Part shown: piece after piece, positions 1 to 8,047 of the stretch
Numbering within the stretch: the stretch's first letter is position 1
Layout: each line of letters starts with the position of its first letter
Assembly: GCF_014904695.1 (NCBI RefSeq)
Contig: NZ_JACXXN010000024.1
Coordinates: 34,242 to 98,241 of the forward strand
Length of the DNA: 64,000 nucleotides
From: Nostoc sp. MG11
GTDB lineage: Bacteria > Cyanobacteriota > Cyanobacteriia > Cyanobacteriales > Nostocaceae
Direction of reading: 5' to 3'
Translations under genes and position numbers: made by a program
Notes under the pieces: generated by a model
Told to the model about the DNA's origin: nothing
Database searches by the model: none
Seen by the model: only the letters and a program-made list of their open reading frames with translations

Positions 1-45
1 CAGACTTATCTGCAAACTATGCTAGTAGCAGGGCTGATTAATTAA
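1..45 (+). CDS. C-terminal end of an unidentified protein (cut by window edge)
   Basis: Frame 1 is open from the first base and reads QTYLQTMLVAGLIN before a TAA at 43-45. The hydrophobic, codon-like tail followed directly by AT-rich non-coding DNA suggests the end of a gene that lies left of the window. Fourteen residues are too few to name a family, and chance openness cannot be excluded. Confidence 0.35.
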   Translation, partial: QTYLQTMLVAGLIN

Positions 46-872
46 TAATTTATACTCGTTTGAGTTTATATACGCTATCTTTTTAGATACGGAAATACCA
101 CGAAAAACAAGTATAATCTAATACTGGCATATTAAGTAAATGGCTTAATTTGATAGTCAACTGCTTTCTTTATTGATTTGTTCTCATTACATGTAACTTT
201 TTGACTAGAGAATATATGTTTAAAATTTATTGTTACATGTAATTATCTACTAGATTACCATGAGAAAACAATGTTTCAAATTGACTGTTATACTTCATCA
301 AAAATTTATCTGCTGATAATATCCTTAAACCAAATCTTCATAAAATAGATATTTTATTATATATAAATTTTTATATGTGAAAATTTGTACGTTTATTGGT
401 AGTTAATATTATAAATAATTGAACTTTTAATCAAAGCTTTGTTGATATTAGCTTCAATAAAGCATTTTTGGGTATTGTACAGTAGCTTAGTGGTGGTGAG
501 AATTGATCAAACAAACTACTCTGTGCTAGGGCAAGCTTTAGATAGCCTAAAAACTTCTCAAATGAAAGTACTAGTATGGTTAGTAACGGTCACAAAAGCA
601 GTATCAACGGCTATAAAAACTATACAAAGAGAAAGGCGATCGCCTTGCTTTGTCAGTACATGAGTGATTTTTGGTAGATACAGTATCTTGTGCTACTTAA
701 TTGCGCCCATGATCACTGTGTACCCATTACTATTAGAAATGTGGTGGCTACTATTTAATCACTGCAATTTATGCCCCAAGAAATTCAACTTCCTATGTTA
801 AACCTTTTAGTTATGTGTAATTTAATCCCAGGATTTTAGGTTCGAGATAAAATTAGGTTGTAGTAGGCAGTA
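46..872. other. AT-rich intergenic region without a convincing gene
   Basis: This stretch is very rich in A and T and full of stops. The only open stretch (439-663, TTG start, 74 codons) has no recognisable domain or clear ribosome site, and ends in codons derived from a HIP1 octamer, so I do not call it. The region holds a pair of TTACATGTAA palindromes (listed separately) and otherwise nothing I can name. Confidence 0.6.
186..243. promoter_or_regulatory. Two copies of the palindrome TTACATGTAA, possible operator pair
   Basis: The perfect 10-bp palindrome TTACATGTAA occurs at 187-196 and again at 233-242, 46 bp apart start to start. Including flanks, the two sites form an ATTACATGTAAC / GTTACATGTAAT inverted pair. 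Two identical dyads a few helical turns apart in non-coding DNA resemble operator sites of a dimeric regulator. The regulator and the gene controlled are unknown. Confidence 0.3.
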
Positions 873-1127
873 TTATTTAGTTGGTCTTGGTGGTTTTCCT
901 GTAGCTTCAGTTTGTTTATACTCATTCTTCTGCAAGAGTCTGTTAGTGCTGATGAGTACAACAATCAACAGCACAAGCTGGATTTGCCAAGGTGCTAAAA
1001 CTAAACTCAAAATCAAGCTGATAACTGCAAACACATCTGCAAGGTAAGCGATTTCATCATTACACTTTTTAAATAAATAGCCCGTTACTAAAGCAGTACA
1101 CAGTGGAATCAAAAAAAACAAAGGCAT
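873..1127 (-). CDS. Small hypothetical membrane protein (84 aa)
   Basis: The 84-residue product starts with ATG at 1127. It has about two or three hydrophobic segments (residues 1-18, 28-45 and 46-62) and a polar, basic C-terminal tail that includes KPPRPTK. This predicts a small inner-membrane or thylakoid-membrane protein. I do not recognise a named family and no catalytic motif is visible. It is transcribed divergently from tex, with about 245 bp between the two starts, so it has its own promoter. Codon use looks like that of its neighbours. Confidence 0.65.
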   Translation of the reverse strand: MPLFFLIPLCTALVTGYLFKKCNDEIAYLADVFAVISLILSLVLAPWQIQLVLLIVVLISTNRLLQKNEYKQTEATGKPPRPTK

Positions 1128-1372
1128 TTATAATAACCTCTGAACTAAAGTCCGAAGGGTTTATCAAACAGATTGATACTGTTTGGAGAATCGTGGTTTA
1201 TTTTACCTCCAAGAAGGTTTTAGGTACAATACTCCATTTGAAATAACAGTGTAATTATTCGAGATTACGCAATCATCTGGTAGATTAGCTTAAAACTTTA
1301 GGCTTGCGCCAAAAGGATGATCTAGCATATTACCTTTAGGAATAACATTTTCAATTTATATTTAGACACCCG

Positions 1373-3532
1373 ATGCTGAACATTCCTCAATTACTCGCAA
1401 CTGAACTAAATCTCAAACTCCATCAGGTGCAAAACGCGCTAGAACTTTTGGCGGAGGGTGCAACAATTCCCTTCATTGCACGTTACCGCAAAGAGCGCAC
1501 CAATGAAATGAATGAAGTGCAACTGCGTGACTTAGCCGACAGGTATACTTACTTAACAGAAATAGAAGAACGGAAGTCGGTGATTTTAAATGCGATCGCC
1601 GAACAAGGTAAACTCACAGATGAACTCAAAGCGAAAATCACATCCTGTTTACAAAAAACTGAACTTGAGGATTTATACTTACCCTATCGACCGAAGCGAC
1701 GCACCCGCGCCACCATTGCTAGAGAAAAAGGACTCGAACCTCTGGCGGAGTTGATCAAGTCACTGAATACAAAAAATGCTGTGTCGGCGTCATTGACGGA
1801 AGAAGCAGCCAAGTATATTTCGGAAACGCAGGGAGTTAAAACAGCAGATGAAGCACTTAAAGGTGCTGCTGACATCTTAGCGGAAGAAGTAGCAGAAAAA
1901 GCCGATTTACGCGCATATATCCGCGAGTACCTTTTAGATGAAGGTGTATTTGTCTCCCGGATCAAAAATGATTATCCCGAAGGTACAACCAAATTCGAGA
2001 TGTACCGTAACTATCAAATTAAGGTAAAAAATATTGCTCCTCACAATATGCTGGCGTTGTGTCGAGGTGAAACTGAGAAAGTATTAAACTTTGAAATTAC
2101 CTTTAATGAGGATGTAGTACTTTCGTATCTGGAAACGCAAGAGATAAAAACGAAAGTCCGTACAGTTCGGGATTTTTATCAAGCGATGCTGAAAGATGCA
2201 TTCAACCGACTAATGAAGGCTTCCTTGATGGGAGAAGTGATTTCTGAGAAGAAAACCTATGCAGATATTGAATCAATCAAGACATTTGAAGCAAATCTGC
2301 GAGAGTTGCTGCTATCTGCACCAGCAGGGATGAAACCAACACTAGCGATAGATCCTGGCTTTAGAACTGGGTGTAAAGTTGCAGTACTCGACCAAACAGG
2401 AAAATTCTTGGAATACCAGGCGGTGTTTCCTCACCAAGCGGCTGAACAAAGATTGAAAGCTGCACAAACCATCAAAAATTTGATTGAGAAGTACAAGATT
2501 GAATTAATTGCTATAGGTAATGGTACAGCATCCCGTGAGACAGAGGAATTTGTTACCCAACTGCTGCAAACTACAGAACGTAAACCCATTAAGGTGATGG
2601 TGAATGAATCTGGCGCATCTATATATTCTGCTAGTAAAGTAGCACTAGAAGAGTTTCCCGATTTGGATGTTACCGTGCGCGGCGCTATTAGTATCGGTCG
2701 CCGATTGCAAGATCCCTTGGCGGAACTGGTGAAAATCGATCCCAAATCGATTGGCGTGGGACAATACCAGCACGATGTTGATCAGAAGTTATTGAAGAAG
2801 AAGTTGGAAGAAACTGTAGAAAGTTGTGTCAACTACGTTGGTGTGGATTTGAACACTGCTTCTAAGGAACTTTTGACTTCCGTCTCTGGGATTACAGGAA
2901 CAGTTGCTAATAATATTGTCGCCTATCGTAACCAGCATGGAGCCTTTAAAAATCGCCGACAACTTTTGAAGGTTGCGAAGTTGGGGCCAAAAGCCTTTGA
3001 ACAAGCGGCGGGTTTTTTGCGAATTCGTGGCGGTGATAATCCGTTGGATAATACAGCAGTGCATCCAGAGAGTTATTCTGTAGTAGAGGCAATCGCATCA
3101 GATTTGAGTGTGCCATTAAATCAAGTCACACAAATTGCCGAAAAACTTAAAAAAACTAACCTGAAGAAATACGTTACCGATACCGTTGGCGAACCTACAT
3201 TGCGCGACATTCTTAGCGAACTGGAAAAACCAGGTAGAGATCCTCGTGCAGAATTTAAGTATGCCACCTTCAAAGAAGGAATTAAGGAAATTACCGATTT
3301 GCAGGTGGGAATGGAACTAGAGGGAATCATCACGAATGTCGCCAACTTCGGCGCGTTTGTTGATATCGGTGTGCATCAAGATGGTTTGGTGCATATCTCT
3401 CAACTAGCAGACAGATTCGTAGATGATCCCAAAAAAATTGTCAAAGTTGGACAAGTTGTCAAAGTACAGGTGTTAGAAATTAACGAGAAACTTAAGCGGA
3501 TTAGTTTATCGATGAAAGCAGTTAAACAATAA
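1373..3532 (+). CDS. tex: Tex-family S1 RNA-binding protein (transcription accessory protein)
   Basis: The 719-residue product matches the Tex/YhgF family in length and order. It has an N-terminal helical Tex domain (about 1-200, with FIARYRKERTNEM near residue 34), a YqgF/RuvX-like RNase H fold (from about 322, LAIDPGFRTG), helix-hairpin-helix segments (about 490-560) and a C-terminal S1 RNA-binding domain (about 645-715, GAFVDIGVHQDGLVHIS). Tex is a cytoplasmic nucleic-acid-binding protein linked to transcription and tolerance of stress; its exact role is unsettled. The start is ATG at 1373. It appears monocistronic and is followed by a hairpin at 3544-3582. Confidence 0.95.
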   Translation: MLNIPQLLATELNLKLHQVQNALELLAEGATIPFIARYRKERTNEMNEVQLRDLADRYTYLTEIEERKSVILNAIAEQGKLTDELKAKITSCLQKTELEDLYLPYRPKRRTRATIAREKGLEPLAELIKSLNTKNAVSASLTEEAAKYISETQGVKTADEALKGAADILAEEVAEKADLRAYIREYLLDEGVFVSRIKNDYPEGTTKFEMYRNYQIKVKNIAPHNMLALCRGETEKVLNFEITFNEDVVLSYLETQEIKTKVRTVRDFYQAMLKDAFNRLMKASLMGEVISEKKTYADIESIKTFEANLRELLLSAPAGMKPTLAIDPGFRTGCKVAVLDQTGKFLEYQAVFPHQAAEQRLKAAQTIKNLIEKYKIELIAIGNGTASRETEEFVTQLLQTTERKPIKVMVNESGASIYSASKVALEEFPDLDVTVRGAISIGRRLQDPLAELVKIDPKSIGVGQYQHDVDQKLLKKKLEETVESCVNYVGVDLNTASKELLTSVSGITGTVANNIVAYRNQHGAFKNRRQLLKVAKLGPKAFEQAAGFLRIRGGDNPLDNTAVHPESYSVVEAIASDLSVPLNQVTQIAEKLKKTNLKKYVTDTVGEPTLRDILSELEKPGRDPRAEFKYATFKEGIKEITDLQVGMELEGIITNVANFGAFVDIGVHQDGLVHISQLADRFVDDPKKIVKVGQVVKVQVLEINEKLKRISLSMKAVKQ

Positions 3533-3543
3533 GTTTATAAAGT

Positions 3544-3582
3544 TTGTAGTTAGTGCTTTAGCGAAGACAGCGCTAACTACAA
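3544..3582 (+). terminator. Hairpin downstream of tex
   Basis: The arms TTGTAGTTAGTGCT (3544-3557) and AGCGCTAACTACAA (3569-3582) pair over 14 bases with one G-U, around an 11-base loop. It lies 11 bp after the tex stop. No strong T-run follows, so it may also be one of the dispersed hairpin repeats common in these genomes. Confidence 0.5.
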
Positions 3583-3632
3583 GCCGTAAAATATCTTTAG
3601 GCTAATGATATTGACTTACCTAGAAACAGTTA

Positions 3633-3974
3633 ATGGCAGTTTATCAAGTCCGACTCATCAATTCTGCACTTGGATTGGATCGCACCATTCAAATACCAGA
3701 CGATCAATATATTCTTGACATAGCGGAAGAAGCTGGTATCCGTCTACCATCTGGGTGTAAGCAAGGTGAATGCTCTGCTTGTGTTGCTAAACTCATTAAT
3801 GGTGAAGTTGATCAAAGTGAGCAAAAATTTCTGCGCTCAAATGAAATACAGGCTGGTTATGTTGTTAGTTGTGTAACCTACCCCTTATCTGATTGCACTT
3901 TAGAAACTCATCAAGAACAAGTGCTGTATAAATCAGCCCTTTATTATAAACCTGAAGCTGGAAAATCTGAGTAA
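3633..3974 (+). CDS. Plant-type [2Fe-2S] ferredoxin
   Basis: The 113-residue product carries the ferredoxin cluster motif C-X4-C-X2-C-X29-C: Cys42, Cys47, Cys50 (in SGCKQGECSAC) and Cys80 (VVSCVTYP). The family carries single electrons between low-potential donors such as photosystem I and soluble reductases. It is longer than PetF (about 98 aa) because of a C-terminal extension (residues 93-113), and its loop SGCKQGECSAC differs from the usual photosynthetic S-C-R-A-G-A-C-S-x-C. It is therefore probably a minor or specialised ferredoxin, not the main PetF. The start is ATG at 3633. It stands alone between tex and small membrane-protein genes. Confidence 0.9.
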   Translation: MAVYQVRLINSALGLDRTIQIPDDQYILDIAEEAGIRLPSGCKQGECSACVAKLINGEVDQSEQKFLRSNEIQAGYVVSCVTYPLSDCTLETHQEQVLYKSALYYKPEAGKSE

Positions 3975-4306
3975 GTTACGCACTATTTTATTAAATTAAT
4001 CTTAAAATTTGCTTGGTGCGTTCAACAAATGTAATGCACTCTTGTGCCATTATCAACAAGCATAGGGTGGTAATTACTACCGACGGTAGAATCAACCTTT
4101 AAGTTAAAAGTAGATAATACCCACCTCACAAAAATCGCAATCATGACATTAGTACAAGATCTGAGTTTAAAGACTGCGTTCTATTAATAATCGGCCAAAT
4201 GGTAGAAGCAAATTCTACCTTCCAAGAGAGGTTAAAACCTAGCACATAGCTGAAGATGATATAAGCACCTTACAAAGTAAATCTCTTTAGTTATTAGGTA
4301 AAAAGG
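3975..4306. other. Intergenic region with a small hairpin, no gene seen
   Basis: No ORF with protein-like composition is visible. A hairpin GGTAGAA-GCAAA-TTCTACC lies at 4201-4219, about 90 bp before the next start, and could be part of that gene's leader. A 14-codon ATG reading frame at 4143-4187 is too short to call. Confidence 0.5.
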
Positions 4307-4705
4307 ATGTTGACACCATTTTTAACCGCGCTAGCTACAGCCTTGAGCCTGTTGATTGTTGATTTAGTTGTTCCGGGCGTTAACATTGCTAACTTTCCAG
4401 CAGCTATGATTGCTGCTTTAGTGGTTGGTTTGATTAACGGTTCCGTTAAGCCGGTTCTTTCTGCGTTGTCTCTACCACTGAATTTTCTATCGTTTGGAGC
4501 ATTTTCGCTCGTCATCAACGGTTTATGTTTTTGGTTAGCAGCAGTGTTAGTTCCTGGGTTCTCAGTTCATGGAATTATCGGTTTTCTTCTCGGGCCAGTA
4601 ATCCTAACTTTTGCTAACACATTCATTAACAACTACTTTGTTGAAAAAAATCTGTTAAGCAGCGGTAGTGATGTAAAAACCCAAGGTGAATTACCCTCAA
4701 GATAA
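4307..4705 (+). CDS. Phage-holin-4-superfamily membrane protein (small integral membrane protein)
   Basis: The 132-residue product has four hydrophobic segments and the pattern of the Phage_holin_4_2 / YvlD-type family: the N-terminal half has a Gly/Asn kink (GLINGSVKPVLSALSLPLNF), followed by FGAFSLVINGLCFWLAAVLVPGF. Despite the name, bacterial chromosomal members are not phage lysis genes; they are small membrane proteins of unknown role. The start is ATG at 4307 with upstream purines (aaaaagg). It is followed 171 bp later by a Pmp3-like gene in the same direction, so two stress-type membrane proteins sit together. Confidence 0.8.
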   Translation: MLTPFLTALATALSLLIVDLVVPGVNIANFPAAMIAALVVGLINGSVKPVLSALSLPLNFLSFGAFSLVINGLCFWLAAVLVPGFSVHGIIGFLLGPVILTFANTFINNYFVEKNLLSSGSDVKTQGELPSR

Positions 4706-4762
4706 ATATCAATGGGAGTAGAAACACTAAATATTTCTATATCGTTATGTCTCTACTCCAAA

Positions 4763-4800
4763 TAAAATCTCCGAATCAAGGTAAAATCTCCGAATCAAGG
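4763..4800. repeat. 19-bp perfect tandem duplication
   Basis: The unit TAAAATCTCCGAATCAAGG occurs twice head to tail (4763-4781 and 4782-4800) between the holin-like gene and the Pmp3-like gene. It looks like a recent replication-slippage duplication. Confidence 0.9.
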
Positions 4801-4876
4801 TAATTCATTAGATGGATTTTCTAATTCGGTATCTTCTAGAGAATGTAATTAAACAAAATCACAAAGTTGTAACATC

Positions 4877-5068
4877 ATGAAATTAGTTCGCTTTCTTCTA
4901 GGTTTGGTAGTGCCTCCTTTAGGCGTTTTTCTCACAGTTGGAGTTGGCCCAACGTTAATTATTAACGTTTTACTCACCCTTTTGGGTTGGCTTCCTGGTA
5001 GTATTCATGCAGTTTGGGTGATTGCCAAGCATGAAGAACAACTTGATAGACAGCCTGGGACTTACTAA
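4877..5068 (+). CDS. YqaE/Pmp3-family membrane protein
   Basis: The 63-residue product has two transmembrane segments and the Pmp3/UPF0057 signature: FLLGLVVPPLGVFLTVG, then a second helix ending in GWLPGSIHAVWVI. The family consists of very small plasma-membrane proteins often induced by salt, cold or other membrane stress in plants, yeast and bacteria. The length is typical. The start is ATG at 4877, preceded by AT-rich DNA. The gene ends 114 bp before a strong bidirectional terminator shared with the opposing coiled-coil gene. Confidence 0.88.
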   Translation: MKLVRFLLGLVVPPLGVFLTVGVGPTLIINVLLTLLGWLPGSIHAVWVIAKHEEQLDRQPGTY

Positions 5069-5181
5069 TAACCAACGTAATTTGGGTAATGGGTACTTTT
5101 GCTAAAACCATTACCCATTTATGATTTTTAGGTTTACAGTATAAGCCTTTAAATTTAGTTCAAAATCTCTTCTCATTCTCA

Positions 5182-5218
5182 AAAAAAATAGGATGAGGGT
5201 TGCCCATCCTATTTTTTT
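5182..5218. terminator. Bidirectional intrinsic terminator
   Basis: Perfect 14-bp arms AAAAAAATAGGATG (5182-5195) and CATCCTATTTTTTT (5205-5218) enclose a 9-base loop. T-runs follow the stem on both strands. It lies between the convergent Pmp3-like gene and the coiled-coil gene and fits termination from both sides. Confidence 0.85.
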
Positions 5219-5303
5219 ATGCTATCTGATAAGTTAACTTTGTGAACCTTGTGTGCATTCGTCTTGACAAATACCATGTCGGGTTACTTTTTTTAGATGC
5301 AGT

Positions 5304-6104
5304 CTACTTGCGAACAATATCGTGCTCTTTATCAGCAGGTTCTTTTTCTTTGAACAAGTCAGCAGCAGTGAGGAGTAACTCTCTCAACGTTTGTTTGATC
5401 TGGCGTTCTTTTTTTGCTATAGATGTACCAGCTTCACCAAGTTTATCTTCTAGCTGCGATCGCTTTTGTTCTACCTGTGCAGCCATAGTTTCAGCCTGCG
5501 GACGAGCTTGATCATACCAGTGTTTAGCCTCGTCTAGATAATCTTGAACCTCCAAAGAACGTCCACCATAACGTGCAGCTAAGTTAGCTCGGACAATCGC
5601 TAGTTGCGCTTGCAGTTGAGCGTAGCGTTTCCTTAACAAGCTTACTTCTTCACTATTTTTGATGGAATTGACAGCAGAATCAATTGCAGTTTTTGTCCCA
5701 TCAGTTCTTTCCTTACCCGTTTCTTCAATCTCTGCCAAAATTACATCAACCTCTTGCTGGAGTTGTTCCTCTTCGCCATCTAATTGAGCTTGTAATCTCT
5801 TCAAATCTGTCTGCGTTTTAACAATAGCTTCGTGTCTTTTACTATTAATCCCTTCTAACGCACCTTCAATAGAAGCTGTCACTTCTTCTTTGAGTTCAGT
5901 ACCTTTTCCTTGAAAGTTCTCAATTACAGTAGATACAGCATCTTTAACAAGTCCACGAAGTTCACTTGAACCTTCTTTAAACTCAGAAGCTACCTGAGAA
6001 ACTGCGGCTTTGACAATTTCTCGAACTCTCTCAGTTCTTAACTGTCCGGTTTCTTTGGCTTGTTGTAGGTCTGCTTGAATTTGTTGTTTGATATTGTTAG
6101 CCAT
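5304..6104 (-). CDS. Long coiled-coil / helical hypothetical protein (266 aa)
   Basis: The product is almost entirely predicted helix, rich in Glu, Lys, Gln and Ala, with heptad-like stretches such as KRLQAQLDGEEEQLQQEVDVI near residues 100-120. A repeated pattern of Val/Ile spaced in amphipathic 11-mer style (AAVSQVASEFKEG, KDAVSTVIENFQGKG) occurs in the first 90 residues, reminiscent of LEA or apolipoprotein-like helices. There is no membrane segment and no catalytic motif. I chose ATG at 6104 over the in-frame TTG two codons upstream. A structural or stress-protective role beside the Pmp3-like gene is an inference only. It is divergent from the small gene at 6324. Confidence 0.7.
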   Translation of the reverse strand: MANNIKQQIQADLQQAKETGQLRTERVREIVKAAVSQVASEFKEGSSELRGLVKDAVSTVIENFQGKGTELKEEVTASIEGALEGINSKRHEAIVKTQTDLKRLQAQLDGEEEQLQQEVDVILAEIEETGKERTDGTKTAIDSAVNSIKNSEEVSLLRKRYAQLQAQLAIVRANLAARYGGRSLEVQDYLDEAKHWYDQARPQAETMAAQVEQKRSQLEDKLGEAGTSIAKKERQIKQTLRELLLTAADLFKEKEPADKEHDIVRK

Positions 6105-6323
6105 CTTCAACTCTTTGGATTTAACTAATTGGGATAAAAATTTCTAGACATGATGCTATATACATATTATGGCGTAGGCTCTTTTGACCAGGTACTTCCT
6201 TTAGATAGAAAACTATAAACAACAAGATTCCTGACTCCTCTAAGAAATCGGGAATCTCAGGTGATACCATGTTGCTTATTTGTGAGATGATTAATATTTA
6301 CTACTAGTAAGCGAGAGTAAGAT

Positions 6324-6548
6324 ATGTGGCTAGTAAATATTACTTGCTCCGGCGATGCCTGGAAGCGTTATGCCATTGACTTTAAGACAATGGCAGAGAA
6401 ATATCAAGGCGAATTGATTAGTTCTAAAAAAATGCCCGATGGTACAAGGATTATGGCATATAAAATTGAGGATGTTAGTGATGCGGAAGCGTTTCAGGAA
6501 GATTGTGCAAAATTTGATGGATTTACAGCCGACTTTGAATCTTTGTAG
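6324..6548 (+). CDS. Conserved small hypothetical protein (74 aa)
   Basis: The 74-residue soluble protein begins MWLVNITCSGDAWKRYAIDF and ends in an acidic stretch with FDGFTADFESL. No signal peptide or known motif is visible. The start is ATG at 6324 after a purine-rich leader (gcgagagtaag). The gene is the first of four in a row on the plus strand (with petJ, an aldo/keto reductase and the CHAT gene) with gaps of 57, 18 and 68 bp, so it could be co-transcribed with petJ. I do not recognise its function. Confidence 0.6.
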   Translation: MWLVNITCSGDAWKRYAIDFKTMAEKYQGELISSKKMPDGTRIMAYKIEDVSDAEAFQEDCAKFDGFTADFESL

Positions 6549-6605
6549 TATTATTTATCACCTTTAACTTATATAAAAAACTAGTACAAAATTGGGAGAG
6601 GCTTG

Positions 6606-6941
6606 GTGAATAAATTACTAAAATTAGTATTAGTAACATTTTGGTTATTGACAAGTACTTTCGCTTTACCTGCTAGTGCAGCAGATATAGCTAACGGCGC
6701 ACAAATTTTTAGCATTCATTGTGCTGGTTGTCATATTAATGGCGGTAATATTATCAGGCGCGGTAAGAATCTCAAAAAGCAAGCGCTGAAGAAATATGAT
6801 ATGGATTCAATAGAAGCAGTTACATTCATTGTGACTAATGGTAAAAATAATATGTCAGCCTATAAAGACCGCCTCTCTGAACAGGAAATTCAAGATGTTG
6901 CGGCTTACGTTCTAGAACAAGCTGAAAAAAACTGGCGTTAA
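6606..6941 (+). CDS. petJ: Cytochrome c6 (soluble lumenal electron carrier)
   Basis: A signal peptide (residues 1-25, ending in PASA before ADIANG) directs export. The mature part has the haem-binding motif CAGCH (39-43) and a Met axial ligand in KNNMSAYKDRL (Met83), with the C-terminal cytochrome c6 helix IQDVAAYVLEQA. The family carries electrons from cytochrome b6f to photosystem I or terminal oxidase in the thylakoid lumen. I prefer GTG at 6606 because GGGAGAGG lies 5-6 bases upstream; the in-frame TTG one codon earlier is too close to it. The charge-rich stretch with RRGKNLKKQALKK makes this isoform more basic than many. The next gene starts only 18 bp downstream. Confidence 0.93.
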   Translation: MNKLLKLVLVTFWLLTSTFALPASAADIANGAQIFSIHCAGCHINGGNIIRRGKNLKKQALKKYDMDSIEAVTFIVTNGKNNMSAYKDRLSEQEIQDVAAYVLEQAEKNWR

Positions 6942-6959
6942 ACAATTAATAATTAAAAT

Positions 6960-7979
6960 ATGAACTTACCAATAGCAAGCCGTCTTCAATTTACCCCCGA
7001 TTTAAACATTTGCCGGATTTTAAATGGAATGTGGCAAGTGTCTGGTGGACATGGACGTATTGACCAAAAAGCCGCCATTCAAGCTATGTTTAAATATCTG
7101 GATGCAGGCTTTACAACTTGGGATTTAGCAGACCATTATGGGCCAGCCGAAGACTTGATTGGTGAATTCCGGCGTCAACTAATTGCTACACGTGGAAAAG
7201 AGGCTTTATCTAACTTACAAGCTTTCACTAAGTGGGTTCCTCGTCCTGGAAAAATGACGAAAAAACTGGTTGAGGAAAATATTGATATTTCCTTAAGAAG
7301 GATGGATGTAGAATCCCTAGATTTGATGCAATTCCACTGGTGGGAATATCAGGATAAAAACTACCTGGATGCGCTCAAATATATGGCAGAACTGCAAACT
7401 GAAGGCAAAATTAAGCATTTAGCTTTGACTAACTTTGATACTGAACGCCTCAAAATTATTACAGAAGCAGGTATCAAAATTGTTTCTAACCAAGTGCAAT
7501 TTTCATTAGTTGACCGCCGTCCTGAAGTGAATATGATTCAGTTTTGTAAACAGCAGGATATAAAACTTTTTACTTACGGCACAGTTTGCGGTGGTTTGCT
7601 ATCAGAAAAGTATTTGGAAAAACCTGAACCGCGTGGTTCTGAATTAGCTACCGTTAGCTTGCGAAAATATAAGAATATGGTCGATGCTTGGGGTGGTTGG
7701 CAATTATTTCAAGAGTTGGTTGCTATTCTCAAAGAAATTGCTGATAAGCATAAAGTTAGCATTTCTAATGTGGCAGTGCGTTACATCTTAGATCAGCCAA
7801 GTGTTGGAGGTGTGATAGTTGGTGCAAGACTTGGTATCTCTGAACATATCGAAGATAACGCCAAAGTATTTAGTTTTAGTCTAGATGATGACGATCGCGA
7901 TCGCATCAATGCAGTATCTCGCCAATCACGAGATTTGTACCAGCTTATCGGCGATTGTGGCGACGAGTATCGGCGATGA
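6960..7979 (+). CDS. Aldo/keto reductase
   Basis: The 339-residue TIM-barrel oxidoreductase has a visible catalytic tetrad: Asp55 and Tyr60 (WDLADHYG), Lys91 (AFTKWVP) and His126 (LMQFHWW). C-terminal NADPH-site sequence (GGVIVGARLGISEHI) is also present. Substrate is unknown; the family reduces aldehydes and ketones with NADPH. It starts 18 bp after petJ on the same strand, so the two are probably co-transcribed, though I know of no functional link. The first 20 residues are slightly atypical for the family but ATG at 6960 is the only nearby start. Confidence 0.9.
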   Translation: MNLPIASRLQFTPDLNICRILNGMWQVSGGHGRIDQKAAIQAMFKYLDAGFTTWDLADHYGPAEDLIGEFRRQLIATRGKEALSNLQAFTKWVPRPGKMTKKLVEENIDISLRRMDVESLDLMQFHWWEYQDKNYLDALKYMAELQTEGKIKHLALTNFDTERLKIITEAGIKIVSNQVQFSLVDRRPEVNMIQFCKQQDIKLFTYGTVCGGLLSEKYLEKPEPRGSELATVSLRKYKNMVDAWGGWQLFQELVAILKEIADKHKVSISNVAVRYILDQPSVGGVIVGARLGISEHIEDNAKVFSFSLDDDDRDRINAVSRQSRDLYQLIGDCGDEYRR

Positions 7980-8047
7980 CAATTAAGGCTTGAGGAATAG
8001 GATGATAATTAAGGTGAAGGTTATTGTGCAAACCATTGCTGCAAGCC

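Noticed and set aside
439..663. 74-codon plus-strand frame with TTG start
   Set aside because: No recognisable domain, no ribosome site, HIP1-derived C-terminus, AT-rich non-coding surroundings.
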